This document shows, one piece after another, positions 37,517 to 46,641 of a stretch of 64,000 nt of DNA. How positions within the stretch are numbered: position 1 is the stretch's first letter; every line of letters begins with the position of its first letter. Where the stretch lies: positions 5,208,001 to 5,272,000 of the forward strand of contig NZ_CP062165.1 of assembly GCF_014844075.1 (NCBI RefSeq). Direction: 5' to 3'. The notes under the pieces are model-generated. The model was not told the origin of the DNA. It searched no databases and saw only the letters and a program-made list of their open reading frames with translations. The position numbers were made by a program, and so were the translations under genes. Source of the DNA: Paenibacillus sp. JNUCC-31 (GTDB lineage Bacteria > Bacillota > Bacilli > Paenibacillales > Paenibacillaceae).

Positions 37517-38338
37517 TTACGTAAAAAGTGAAAAAACAACAGCGATGCCGGTACCAATCGCAAAAGCTGTCAAAAATGCCTCGGCTCCCTTGGATAACCC
37601 GGACACGAGATGTCCAGCCATCAGGTCACGCACAGCATTGGTAATCAGCAGCCCCGGTACCAGAGGCATGACTGAGCCAATGATGATTTTGTCCCGTTCA
37701 TGACCCGCACCGATATAAACAAGTAAAAAGGCAAGCAGGCCAATGACAAATGAGGCTGTCAGCTCGGCAAAAAACTTCACCAGTACCAGTCGATGGAAGA
37801 CAATGACCGCTGCATAGCCGATGCCACCGCAGAGTACCGCTGGGAGAAAGTCAATCCATCCTCCGCCAAACATTATGGTAAAGCACCCACTGGATAATGC
37901 TGCTGCAATAAGCCGCACAACCGCAGAATAAGAGGAGGGCTGTCCTTCAATTTGTTGTAACAAGGCATGTGCCTCTTCAACGGTCAGCTCACCTTGTCCA
38001 ATTCGCCGGGAAACGGCATTCACTTCGGATACCTTGTGCAAATCCGTGGTTCGTTCAGAGATCCGAATCAGCTTGGCAGGCTCGGTTGCATCAACCGAGA
38101 AGAAGATGCCTGTGGGCACCACATAACTATGCGAATGGGGAAGGCCCAGCGCGGCAGCCATGCGTTTCATCGTATCTTCCACACGGTAGGTTTCACCACC
38201 GCTTTGCAGCATGATTTTGCCTGCCAATAGACAGATTGCAATCACACGGGATTGTTCAGTATGATTTGTCCCTACCAGCTCCGTCTCAGACTGAGGCACG
38301 GGTGGAGGATCATGGGGGATGTATTCCAACCGGATCAA
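37517..38338 (-). CDS. Threonine/serine exporter family, large subunit (YjjP-like, DUF1212)
   Basis: 273 residues. The cytoplasmic N-terminal part has LAGKIMLQSGGETYRVEDT and the VPTGIFFS motif (about residue 80), followed by about five membrane helices and PLVPGLLITNAVRDLMAG. These are signatures of the DUF1212 half of ThrE exporters. With the YjjB-like gene just downstream it should form a two-component exporter in the membrane. Confidence 0.88.
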   Translation of the reverse strand: MIRLEYIPHDPPPVPQSETELVGTNHTEQSRVIAICLLAGKIMLQSGGETYRVEDTMKRMAAALGLPHSHSYVVPTGIFFSVDATEPAKLIRISERTTDLHKVSEVNAVSRRIGQGELTVEEAHALLQQIEGQPSSYSAVVRLIAAALSSGCFTIMFGGGWIDFLPAVLCGGIGYAAVIVFHRLVLVKFFAELTASFVIGLLAFLLVYIGAGHERDKIIIGSVMPLVPGLLITNAVRDLMAGHLVSGLSKGAEAFLTAFAIGTGIAVVFSLFT

Positions 38339-38499
38339 GCTCCGTTCATATGAGATAAGGCTTGTGCCGACACCATTGTATCATATTTCACACGTTAACA
38401 AGGAAACATACCGCACGAACGACAGGAAGCCTTTCAAGTAGCGGTGATTCACGTATATGTTCAAGCCAAAACGATATCAAAATCATCACGACAAAACTA

Positions 38500-38549
38500 A
38501 AAAAAAGCTTCGCTTCCTAAGGCTCGAAGGCACAGGAGCGGAGCTTTTT
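38500..38549 (-). terminator. Intrinsic terminator on the minus strand
   Basis: AAAAAAGCTTCGCTTCCT pairs with AGGAGCGGAGCTTTTT. On the minus strand it ends in a T-run, downstream of the gene at 38579. Confidence 0.75.
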
Positions 38550-38578
38550 AGGTTAATTGCCGATATAAGCAAAAACAA

Positions 38579-38884
38579 TTACATCAACAGCGTAATAACC
38601 AACAGCTCATACAGCACGAGGGGCAAAATGGTCGGTCCAAACAAGGCGCGCGGCTCGGGATACCCATGCATCGGTGTAACCTGGAGATACAATATTCCCC
38701 GATCTGCACTGATAATGACACCTTCCCATACCTGACCATCGATATTCTGGACTTGCACCTTCTTGCCTACATGCTGCCGGGCTGTATGATGAAGCATATT
38801 CCGCACACTTTGCACGGATTGGAGCATCGGTTGATTGGCTTGGTACACGACCCGCGCGGATGGTGTGGATGTGGATTCGGACAT
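38579..38884 (-). CDS. Small hypothetical protein with Sm-like core and C-terminal membrane segment
   Basis: 101 residues from the ATG at 38884 (GAGGAAGGG nine bases upstream). The middle part (VGKKVQVQNIDGQVWEGVII followed by SADRGILYLQV) has the strand pattern of a small barrel, such as an Sm/SH3-like fold. The C-terminus (ILPLVLYELLVITLLM) is hydrophobic. I do not recognise the family. It is a single gene with its own terminator. Confidence 0.7.
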   Translation of the reverse strand: MSESTSTPSARVVYQANQPMLQSVQSVRNMLHHTARQHVGKKVQVQNIDGQVWEGVIISADRGILYLQVTPMHGYPEPRALFGPTILPLVLYELLVITLLM

Positions 38885-38948
38885 GATGCACAACCCTTCC
38901 TCAAAATAAGTTCTTACTTCAAGGTATGCATCTGCCTACAAAAGGTGT

Positions 38949-39992
38949 TTACACAAATGCCATCTCAAGGCTTCCCTGCCCATTTTCATAAGCCACTTTG
39001 CCCAGTGCGCCATTCACAAAGGTTAACTGTGGCGGGATGTGGCCCAGATCTACATCATACAGTACGGGAACATCCATATCCCCCAGCGCTGAATTCAGGG
39101 CATCGGTGAAATTGAAATCCCCTGTATCCGAATACCCGGCAGGTCGGCCGAACATGAAGCCTTTAACGCCAGTAAACCAGCCAGCCTGTCTCATCTGCCA
39201 CAGATGACGGTAGATATCACCCGCATTCATCTCACAGCTTTCCAGATACCAGATCGTTCCTTCTTCTGCACAGTACTGATCCAGGTACGCTTCAACAGGT
39301 GCGTAAGGCGTACCAATGAGACATGTGATTGTATCCATACAGCCCCCGATTAACCGACCTAAGAATGTAATCGGAGAATCCATACCATCGGGCTGCCCCA
39401 GCTGTTTCCAGTGAGAAGGGGTATCCAGATTAAACCTCGACAACTCCGGTTTCCATTCCGATTGATAGTGAGAGGAGGAAGGTTGAGTGATCTGCCCTCC
39501 CTGGCCGGTCTGTAATACATCAATCCAGCGGGCGGTCACCGGATCGAGCTCATTGGATCTTAGATCTACGTAGTTCGTACCATGTGCTGAAGCCGTTCCG
39601 GTGATCAGGGTGTAAGCGAATAAAAAGGTACTGATATCCGAATATCCCATAACCCATTTGGGAGGCAACGTTTTCAAAGCATCCCAATCTAGCAGGGGCA
39701 GAATATCCATTAGGAACTCCCCACCCCACGGAGGGATGATGGCCTGAATTCCCGGGTCTCGAAAGAATGCATTGATTTCAGCAGCGCGTTCCTCCTTGGA
39801 GGCACTCACACATTTGCTGTTGTGACGTAGCGACGGGCTTTCCTGAACGCCAAAACCAAGGCGCTCCATATTGTGTCTACTTTCTTCGAGGTAATGGTGC
39901 AAGGATTCGCCTACACCGCTGGACGGTGCAGCTACGCCAATCGTATTTCCCGGCGTGAGCGGTTGCGCGTAACGGATCGAACGCTTATTCAT
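38949..39992 (-). CDS. S66 family LD-carboxypeptidase / MccF-like peptidase
   Basis: 347 residues. N-terminal GNTIGVAAPSSG, RHNSKCVSASKEERAAEINAFF-type helix, IPPWGGEFLMDILPLLDW, and the nucleophile serine in WVMGYSDISTFL. The catalytic Glu/His come from the C-terminal half (LESCEMNAGDIY; DLGHIPPQLT). The family contains LD-carboxypeptidases that trim muropeptides and MccF-type enzymes giving immunity to microcin C; length and the GYSD motif fit MccF-like members. Which activity applies is unknown. Confidence 0.88.
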   Translation of the reverse strand: MNKRSIRYAQPLTPGNTIGVAAPSSGVGESLHHYLEESRHNMERLGFGVQESPSLRHNSKCVSASKEERAAEINAFFRDPGIQAIIPPWGGEFLMDILPLLDWDALKTLPPKWVMGYSDISTFLFAYTLITGTASAHGTNYVDLRSNELDPVTARWIDVLQTGQGGQITQPSSSHYQSEWKPELSRFNLDTPSHWKQLGQPDGMDSPITFLGRLIGGCMDTITCLIGTPYAPVEAYLDQYCAEEGTIWYLESCEMNAGDIYRHLWQMRQAGWFTGVKGFMFGRPAGYSDTGDFNFTDALNSALGDMDVPVLYDVDLGHIPPQLTFVNGALGKVAYENGQGSLEMAFV

Positions 39993-40048
39993 GAATACAT
40001 CGCCCCTTCCTGTGGATGGTTCCTCATACTAAATCACAGTATCTACAC

Positions 40049-41143
40049 TCAATCTTTGGAATAAAGTTGCATGACGGCTTTTAGGCCAGGTACGGTAAAA
40101 CTGGCTAGCGGGGAGGGGAGTTCGTTCAGTGGGAACCAGCCGATTTCGCCAATGGCACCACCTTCCTCCAGATTGCGGGCAATACCGTGGATGACCCGCG
40201 CGAAATAGAGGACGGATATCCAATGTTCTTCCTGTTCCGGACGAATGGTTTCGGCCGTGCAGAGTAATCCCTCGATGGCAATCTCCAGATCGACTTCTTC
40301 CTTGATTTCCCGAATGACCGCCGTTTCCAACGATTCGTAAGGATCGACCTTGCCTCCTGGGATACTCCAGGTGTATTGTTCCGGTTGTCGATTCCGCCAA
40401 ACTAAAAGGACTTCATTGCGTTCGTTGAGGATGACCGCTCCAACACCGATGCGAGGTTGAAGAAGGATATCCGCAGTAACCTTAGCTTCTGAATCGGACC
40501 ACGAGGATTCTTCGGCTGCAAGCAGTCGTGAGTCTATGTTAGCTTCTGTCTGTTTATTACCTTGGACACGAGTAGACTGAAAAGCCAATGGCAGCTTGGT
40601 CTGCATTGACCATTCTTCCGCTAGAATACTCATCGAGATCAGATCATAATGCGTGCCATCCCGCAGAACGGCAGAACGCTGGCGACCTTCCTCCCGAAAT
40701 CCGGCTTTCAGATATGCGCGTCTCGCAGCCTCGTTGTATTCAATCACTTCCAGCGCAATCCGATTCAGATTCAATTCATGGAATCCATAACGAATAATCA
40801 GGGCAAGAGCATCACTTCCGTAGCCTTTACCACGATCTTTATCATCACCAATACCGATGGCAAGTCGCGCAGAGCGGTTATTCCATTCAATTCGGTAGAG
40901 GGCGGTGAATCCGATGAACTTATTGTCCTCCAGTGTACGCAGCGCAAATTCAAAACCGTTGTCTCTCCGAACTGCGGATGATCCCGTCTCATCCGGCGTT
41001 AGCGGCACAGCGATATCGGTATCGAGGTTACGTAAGTAATCATAACTGTCGGTGAATCGGGAAAGCCGCATACAGTCTTCCGGGCAAGGGGCCGCCAGCC
41101 GGACTTTGGAACCATGAAAAACATTTAAGTTACGTGGAGTCAT
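40049..41143 (-). CDS. GNAT acetyltransferase-Nudix hydrolase fusion
   Basis: 364 residues. Residues about 1-170 form a RimJ/RimL-type GNAT domain: LRLAAPCPEDCMRLSRF-like start, IGIGDDKDRGKGYGSDAL (acetyl-CoA loop) and NRIALEVIEYNEAARRAYLKAGF. After a linker, residues about 235-364 form a Nudix domain with the box beginning GGKVDPYE and ending AVIREIKEEVDLE; it is intact except that Asp replaces the glycine near the end. The ATG at 41143 has AAGAGG six bases upstream. A frameshift-free fusion is clear; substrates are unknown. Confidence 0.88.
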   Translation of the reverse strand: MTPRNLNVFHGSKVRLAAPCPEDCMRLSRFTDSYDYLRNLDTDIAVPLTPDETGSSAVRRDNGFEFALRTLEDNKFIGFTALYRIEWNNRSARLAIGIGDDKDRGKGYGSDALALIIRYGFHELNLNRIALEVIEYNEAARRAYLKAGFREEGRQRSAVLRDGTHYDLISMSILAEEWSMQTKLPLAFQSTRVQGNKQTEANIDSRLLAAEESSWSDSEAKVTADILLQPRIGVGAVILNERNEVLLVWRNRQPEQYTWSIPGGKVDPYESLETAVIREIKEEVDLEIAIEGLLCTAETIRPEQEEHWISVLYFARVIHGIARNLEEGGAIGEIGWFPLNELPSPLASFTVPGLKAVMQLYSKD

Positions 41144-41328
41144 GTTGCACCTCTTTATTCTATTCGATATGAAATCGATCATTTTATCCCATTATACTAC
41201 GAAAGGGGGAGGATACCGAAAAAAGGACATAACCAGTGGAATTGATCCTCCTAATGAGGAAAAGAAAAGCGACGCTAAATACGGTTAATATAGATCATCT
41301 GAATATTTCCGAATATTAGACAAAACAA

Positions 41329-41352
41329 AAAGCAGCCATAGGCTGCTCTAAC
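41329..41352 (-). terminator. Terminator of the FlgB-like gene
   Basis: AGCAGCC (41331-41337) and GGCTGCT (41341-41347); on the minus strand this is followed by TTTTTGTTTTG. Confidence 0.85.
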
Positions 41353-41357
41353 ATCCA

Positions 41358-41768
41358 TTATTTCAAATCCTGCAACAGGTTTTTCATTTTCTTGTAATGT
41401 CCGCTCACCCGATCAACCATGTAATTATATAATAGCTGGTTTTCCGAAAGATTCGCCATTTCCATATCAATGTCAACATTATTGCCATTATTGTTCATGG
41501 CCGTTTCATTGTTCTCGACAATCCGGTAGGGGACTACGGAAGAAGCAGGATTACTGACCGGAAAATGCTTCGGATGAGTCCGGTGCATGTCCAAATTCTC
41601 TGTTTTACCATTCTCAATGATACGTCTAAGCTCTTCCTCAAACTCCACCGATTTCTTTTTGTAATTGGGCGTGTCTGCATTGGCAATGTTTTCAGTGGTG
41701 ACCTTGTGCTGCACGTTCAGCACTTGTAAGAGAGATTCGTTACGTCTGGAAGTGTTCGTTTCGATCAC
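41358..41768 (-). CDS. Orphan FlgB-like flagellar rod protein
   Basis: 136 residues. The N-terminal helix contains the rod-protein signature VTTENIANADTPNYKKK, and the C-terminal part contains NNGNNVDIDMEMANLSENQLLYNYMVDRV, as in FlgB. Length is close to B. subtilis FlgB (about 130). No other flagellar gene is nearby, and it has its own terminator. Flagellar rod genes normally sit in the fla/che operon, so this is either a displaced copy or a second paralogue. Its N-terminal 12 residues are unusually polar. Confidence 0.85.
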   Translation of the reverse strand: MIETNTSRRNESLLQVLNVQHKVTTENIANADTPNYKKKSVEFEEELRRIIENGKTENLDMHRTHPKHFPVSNPASSVVPYRIVENNETAMNNNGNNVDIDMEMANLSENQLLYNYMVDRVSGHYKKMKNLLQDLK

Positions 41769-41950
41769 GGCTCAGTCTCCTTCACTGGAAATGCAATTGC
41801 TTTCATCATAAAAAAATAAGATGCAGTCTGTCAACTTAGGCAAAAGAAAAGGACAAGCGCACATGTCGGAGGTTTCCGTTAAGAAACTCTGCCTTCATGA
41901 TCTCTTATCCTTGTTGCAGTTCCTGTGAATCGATCCTTATGAATCAGTCC

Positions 41951-42766
41951 TTATGAAGGACGACTTATATTTTTGCCATAATAAATCTCGTCCATCTCCA
42001 GCTTCAGCCACTCCGTAATTTCCTGCTGCTCGGCCTTGCTTAGCTTATCCTTGGTGTACCCAAACAGATAATTATCAAGATCGAATTCCCTCAGCTTGCA
42101 TTTGGTATGGAAAATGTTCTCCTGATAGACGTTCACGTCAATCATGTCAAAGCTGCTCTTGACCTCATCCGGGATGTAATTCTGAATTGAGCCGATCTCA
42201 TGATCAATGAACAGCTTGCGTCCGCTCGTGTCGCGTGTAAATCCACGAACCCGGTAATCCATTGTCATAATATCCGTATCAAACGAGTGAATCAGATAGT
42301 TCAGTGCCTTTAGTGGCGAGATTTCGCCGCAGGTCGACACGTCAATATCTGCCCGGAACGTACTGATGCCTTCGCTCGGATGGAATTCGGGATACGTATG
42401 GACGGTAATATGACTTTTATCGAGCTGCATGACGATATTATCGGGCAGGGGACCAGGCGATTCGTCAAAGGATTCCTCAGGAATTTCCACAATGGGCCCT
42501 TCCGAAACAAGCATCGTCACACTTGACCCTTGAGGCACATAATCCTGTTGAGCAACATTCAGGACGTGGGCCCCGATGATGTCGGACACATTTCTCAGAA
42601 TTTTGCTCAGTCGGTCCGCATTATACTGTTCATCAATATATTCAATGTAAGCTTGGCGTTCATCTTTGGTTTTCGTATAACAGATATCGTACATATTGAA
42701 ACTCAGCGACTTGGTCAGGTTGTTGAATCCGTGCAGCTGAATGCGCTGTTCTGGCGTTAATGTCAT
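41951..42766 (-). CDS. speD: S-adenosylmethionine decarboxylase, E. coli-type
   Basis: Pyruvoyl enzyme that supplies decarboxylated SAM for spermidine synthesis. It is 271 residues, the long bacterial class. Characteristic segments: [37 protein letters not shown], the self-processing Lys-Ser site in [35 protein letters not shown] and [10 protein letters not shown]. The similarity to E. coli SpeD is striking; most Bacillus SpeD proteins are the short (about 125-residue) type. ATG 42766 has AGGGG ten bases upstream. No speE lies next to it. Confidence 0.93.
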   Translation of the reverse strand: MTLTPEQRIQLHGFNNLTKSLSFNMYDICYTKTKDERQAYIEYIDEQYNADRLSKILRNVSDIIGAHVLNVAQQDYVPQGSSVTMLVSEGPIVEIPEESFDESPGPLPDNIVMQLDKSHITVHTYPEFHPSEGISTFRADIDVSTCGEISPLKALNYLIHSFDTDIMTMDYRVRGFTRDTSGRKLFIDHEIGSIQNYIPDEVKSSFDMIDVNVYQENIFHTKCKLREFDLDNYLFGYTKDKLSKAEQQEITEWLKLEMDEIYYGKNISRPS

Positions 42767-42943
42767 GGTTGCAGTTCCCCTTTGTCCCATACGACATGGT
42801 AATCGCAGTAATAATACTACTTATACCCAACCTGCTGCCAAAAAAAACATATGTATCAATTCATGTACGACTTCCCCGCTACAATAAAAGGGCATGGATG
42901 TGTACATCATCAGTACGTCATGCGAAAGTTGAACCGTCATCCC

Positions 42944-43522
42944 TCAGAATGAAGAATCTCCGTAATCCATTACATCGTTCATCCGTTCATCCTCGGCAAC
43001 CGATTGGATATCCTCCGATGTGACGCTGATAATCGTGTAATCTTCGTTCAGCTGTTTTTTCACGGCTTTTTCCTTGATAAAACGGGGACTGCCTTCCCCG
43101 GCATCTTCATCATAGACGAGCAGAAGGCCATCGCTTTTGCGCAGCAGCAAGTCATCCCGCGCAGTGAATTGCCACGGGCCGATATACGGCTGGCGACTAA
43201 TGGCCCCATAATAGTCTACACCTTGCAGGATGGAGCGGTAATACTCCTGTTTGTCTTCCTTCCATTGTTCCTCCGGGTTCTGAAAAGCGGTAATGATCGA
43301 CAGCTTCAGATCCGGAAACGTCTCCTTCAGCTCAAGTACCACTTCGCAGGCCCAGAGGTCCACGCCGTATTGGCCTGGCGTCAGCACCCACTCCAGCCCG
43401 TCTTCAACCAGAGGCGTAAGACGGGAGGAGATGGCTTTTTTGATGAAAGGAATCCCCTCGTGTTTCTGTCCGAAAATCTGTAATTCATGTGCCCGGTAAC
43501 CGGTAATCAGCAAGTTTTTCAG
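42944..43522 (-). CDS. ypsA: YpsA-like SLOG-family protein (DUF1273)
   Basis: 192 residues. Starts LLITGYRAHELQIFGQKHE, then WVLTPGQYGVDLWACEVVLEL, KLSIITAFQNPEEQW and SDGLLLVYDED, as in YpsA of Bacillus (SLOG/Rossmann-like nucleotide-binding fold, linked to cell-division control). I set the start at a CTG codon (43522): AAAGGAGG lies eight bases upstream and the reading MKNLLITGY matches the family N-terminus. The next candidate, TTG 43513, would be 17 bases from the site. Confidence 0.88.
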   Translation of the reverse strand: MKNLLITGYRAHELQIFGQKHEGIPFIKKAISSRLTPLVEDGLEWVLTPGQYGVDLWACEVVLELKETFPDLKLSIITAFQNPEEQWKEDKQEYYRSILQGVDYYGAISRQPYIGPWQFTARDDLLLRKSDGLLLVYDEDAGEGSPRFIKEKAVKKQLNEDYTIISVTSEDIQSVAEDERMNDVMDYGDSSF

Positions 43523-43635
43523 CAGTGGTTCCTCCTTTCAGGCATTCGGCCAGTTCTGGCACCGAGGCTTGTCCTGTCCAGAATGGCTATAATCGCTGAG
43601 TTAGCGATGCCCGGTAGCTGAATCATCCTGTTCGT

Positions 43636-44763
43636 TCACTGGGGAGCATCTGCGCGGAACGGATACAGGAACTGCTTCGGAATATCCGTCTCAAATCTCA
43701 TCAGTTCACCTGTCGTTGGATGGATGAACGAAAGTACACGTGCATGCAGTCCGAGGCGTCCCAGTGTTTTGGTGCGAGCACCATACTTCTTGTCTCCTGC
43801 GATGGGATGGCCCAGATCTTCCATATGCACACGAATCTGGTTTTTGCGTCCCGTTTCCAGACGGACTTCCAGCAGGGAGAACTCACGGTTCGACTGCAGG
43901 CGCTTGTAGTGTGTAATCGCGTGCTGTCCATCATTCGGGCGAGAACTGGAATACATCTTCAGTGTTTTGGTTTCTTTCAGCCAGGAGGAGATGGTACCCT
44001 CTTCCTTCGCTACTGCACCTTCCACAAGGGCAACATACACACGTTCTTGTACGTTCTCTTTCCAGTTGTCCTGCAGCTTTTGCTGCACTTCTTCGCTCTT
44101 GGCGAACATCATGACACCCGAAGTGTCACGGTCCAGGCGATGGACAATAAATATCCGGTTCAGCGCGTTGGTACGGCGAACATGCTCGGTCAGCTGGCGA
44201 TAAGCGGTAAGGTCATCACTTTTGTCAGCGGCAATGGATAGCAGTCCGGCTTCCTTGCGAATGACAATGATATCATCGTCTTCATGCAAAATGTTAATCC
44301 CCGTCAAGGAAGGAGCGGCAACGGCGCCTTCTTTGCTGATCGTTACAATCTGTCCTGGCGTCAGCTCCAGATTAAACTTGGTAACCACCTTCTGATCGAC
44401 GGATACCTGCCCGCGACCGAGAATGGATTTGACCGCATTCCTTCCGGACTTCAGATGTTTCAGCAAGAAGTTGAGCAGCTCATCCGGTTCGGTTACTTTG
44501 TACGGGCGCGGTGGTTCTTGCTTACGATAATAGGAATTACCCGAGCGTTTGGCTGCTTTGGGTTTGGAAGCTCCGGATTTCTTGGGTCCGGCCGAGGTTT
44601 TGGCGGCTACTGGCTTCTTCGCCGTTCCTGTATTGCGTGATGCGGAAGGTCCTGATGATTTGGCGGAAGTAAAAGTGGACCGCCCGGACCGCGCTGTGGA
44701 TGAACCTGTAGATGCTTTCCCCTTGGCCGATGTATTGCCTGTGGGGCGTTTGCGTTTATTCAT
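43636..44763 (-). CDS. RluA-family pseudouridine synthase with basic low-complexity N-terminus
   Basis: 375 residues. The first 90 or so are rich in Lys, Ser, Ala, Thr and Gly (KPKAAKRSG and similar), likely disordered and RNA-binding. An S4-like domain follows (PDELLNFLLKHLKSGRNAVK, RGQVSVDQKVVTKFN). The catalytic domain holds the aspartate in HRLDRDTSGVMMFAKS and the C-terminal GRKNQIRVHMEDLGHPIAGDKKYG. It should isomerise uridines in rRNA or tRNA; the exact site is unknown. ATG 44763 has AGAAGGAG upstream. Confidence 0.93.
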   Translation of the reverse strand: MNKRKRPTGNTSAKGKASTGSSTARSGRSTFTSAKSSGPSASRNTGTAKKPVAAKTSAGPKKSGASKPKAAKRSGNSYYRKQEPPRPYKVTEPDELLNFLLKHLKSGRNAVKSILGRGQVSVDQKVVTKFNLELTPGQIVTISKEGAVAAPSLTGINILHEDDDIIVIRKEAGLLSIAADKSDDLTAYRQLTEHVRRTNALNRIFIVHRLDRDTSGVMMFAKSEEVQQKLQDNWKENVQERVYVALVEGAVAKEEGTISSWLKETKTLKMYSSSRPNDGQHAITHYKRLQSNREFSLLEVRLETGRKNQIRVHMEDLGHPIAGDKKYGARTKTLGRLGLHARVLSFIHPTTGELMRFETDIPKQFLYPFRADAPQ

Positions 44764-44952
44764 AAATAGTGATCTCCTTCTGAACAGCCTGTACCGCTTG
44801 TGTGCATACGATCCGTTCATTTCGTTATGCAGTTCAATATACCATTAACCGGGGGCAAATAAAAATAGGTGGATGGAATCTGTTACCCATCCAGTCCAAA
44901 GAGAGCCGAGATTCATAGAATAGCGTATCCCATAGCATTGGAGGTGTTACTC

Positions 44953-45360
44953 ATGGGTGTGTTCCTCGATATGAGATCTTCGATGAATTCGGGAACCGTA
45001 GGACAACCCGGTTTGTCTCTGGGTCCATCCCCGGAATTGTTTGGCTCCATTGGTCTGCAGACCCTTGGTGTTCCGAATCCAATTATCGCCTTAAATGGCA
45101 CGGTTGGTGTGACCGGAGAACTGGGAGATACATTTGTTGTTGAGCTTGTACGGGGTAGCGTTTACGATCCGTTCTTTGTCATCTATCGCGCGGAAGGTAC
45201 GGTAGGTCAGACCGGTGGGGCTGAATTTCATTCGTTCACTGCACAGGATCTGTCCGCACCACCTGCGCTGGAAAGTGTGTATTCTTCGTTTATTTCCGGC
45301 GTGTCCACATCGGTACGGACTGGACCTGAGATGTTCTATGGTATTGCATCCTCTAGGTAG
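44953..45360 (+). CDS. Hypothetical beta-rich surface-type protein
   Basis: 135 residues from ATG 44953 (GGAGGTG upstream). It is rich in Gly, Val, Ser and Thr with alternating hydrophobics and the repeat-like GTVGQPGLSLG, GTVGVTGELG and GTVGQTGGAE. This suggests a compact beta structure, possibly a spore or cell-surface protein. I cannot assign a family. No signal peptide is seen. It is followed by a strong terminator and faces the glycosylation cluster. Confidence 0.7.
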   Translation: MGVFLDMRSSMNSGTVGQPGLSLGPSPELFGSIGLQTLGVPNPIIALNGTVGVTGELGDTFVVELVRGSVYDPFFVIYRAEGTVGQTGGAEFHSFTAQDLSAPPALESVYSSFISGVSTSVRTGPEMFYGIASSR

Positions 45361-45510
45361 TTTCTATGAACAGAAGGTTCAACAGGAAGAGTATTATCGT
45401 ATGGCATCTTATGATGAGCGAAGCTTGCTAATCCTGCCATAAGCCGTCCTAAAAGGATGAGGCATCAATCTTGTTGGCGCTAACAAGACTCATGTCTTGC
45501 CGAAAAAAAG

Positions 45511-45559
45511 AAACACAAAATAATCCCGGCTGCAAGGAGTCCGGGATTATTTTGTGTTT
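45511..45559. terminator. Long bidirectional terminator
   Basis: AAACACAAAATAATCCCGG is complementary to CCGGGATTATTTTGTGTTT over 19 bases. It separates the surface-type gene from the convergent GT-D gene. Confidence 0.93.
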
Positions 45560-45577
45560 AAGCAGTTCATTTTACCC

Positions 45578-46288
45578 TTAGTTGGCGCGTCCTTTCAAAA
45601 TGATGTTGTTGGCTTTGCCAAAGTCGATGGCGACTTTGCCCGCGAGTGCCGCTGTGCGCTCGGCAAGTACAACTGCGTTCACTCCACAGGAGAAGAGAGC
45701 TACATCGAAGGTATCCCGATTTGTCTGAATCCATTGCAGTGTTTCTTCCATCTGGTCCCAGCTGTCGAAGGGCAAGGCGGCTGTAATATCCAGATGGTAC
45801 GGTTCCTGAACAAGCACGGCTCGCAACGGCTCAATCTCCCGGGTAACGAGCAGCACCCGCTTGCCTGCAAGCATATTCCAGAAACGGGGCATTTGCGCGA
45901 GTTCCCGATTGATACAGGCATGGCAAGTCAGTGCCGGAGAGATCCCGAAATGCGCGAACACGATGTCGGTCAGTTGTCTTTTGAGATGCTCCGGGGCTTT
46001 GATCGTACTGTCCCCGTGAGGAAGAACGCCTACGATATCTGCCCGTTGCAAGGAAGCGGCGACCTCATCCCGAAGCTGCAGGTTGGGTAGGCGAAGTCCC
46101 TTTTGTCCCAGATTGGCCTTGATGGCCCAACGCTCCTTCAGAACCTGTTCCGTGGTCCAGACCGTTTCCTGGGACATGACGATATTCTCCCCATCGCCCA
46201 CACGAACCAGAGAGAAGGGACGCTTCTCCTTCACCGCGGTTTCAAGTTGATCCAGCACACCATCCATTTCAAGATAGATTGAATTCAT
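45578..46288 (-). CDS. GT-D fold glycosyltransferase (DUF1792-like)
   Basis: 236 residues. The N-terminal SLVRVGDGENIVMSQ carries the DGE-type motif of GT-D glycosyltransferases. Further marks are VGVLPHGDSTIKAPEHL, THGISPALTCHACINREL-like segment and the central GKRVLLVTREIEPLRAVL, ending CGVNAVVLAERTAALAGKVAIDFGKAN. It probably adds a sugar to a glycan or glycoprotein. It is the first gene of the glycosylation cluster, but reads opposite to the rest. AAAGGGGG lies upstream of the chosen ATG 46288. Confidence 0.82.
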   Translation of the reverse strand: MNSIYLEMDGVLDQLETAVKEKRPFSLVRVGDGENIVMSQETVWTTEQVLKERWAIKANLGQKGLRLPNLQLRDEVAASLQRADIVGVLPHGDSTIKAPEHLKRQLTDIVFAHFGISPALTCHACINRELAQMPRFWNMLAGKRVLLVTREIEPLRAVLVQEPYHLDITAALPFDSWDQMEETLQWIQTNRDTFDVALFSCGVNAVVLAERTAALAGKVAIDFGKANNIILKGRAN

Positions 46289-46641
46289 TGTGGTATAAGG
46301 CCCCCTTTGAAAATTCAATTGCTCTATTCTATGTTGCGGCTTCGGTAACGTATTGTGTGTTCAACCCGGAGGGCTCATCTTTGGTTGTATTTCAATCTAC
46401 TGCCGGGACCGACAAGTGATGGTCGGCTTATGTAAAAGCTGATTTGTGGAGGAACCCGTGCAAATGTCCGGACCGATTCTATTATTTTTTCATACGTTAT
46501 AGAGTCAGCTGGATTGAAGAGAGCTTCTGTATAGCAGTCTCGGGCAGACGGAGGCATTTTTTGTGTGGAAAGGGCTGTAAAGACTATGAAAACAGTCTGA
46601 CTGAATTGAAAGAAGACCACAGAAGAATGAGGAGGAAGGGT

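Noticed and set aside
38457..38735. Plus-strand ORF opposite the small Sm-like gene
   Set aside because: No ribosome-binding site and it overlaps a terminator and the better-supported minus-strand gene.
46444..46641. N-terminal extension of the rhamnosyltransferase-like gene
   Set aside because: The strong site before ATG 46642 matches the family start; the extension is Cys/Arg-rich non-coding-like sequence.
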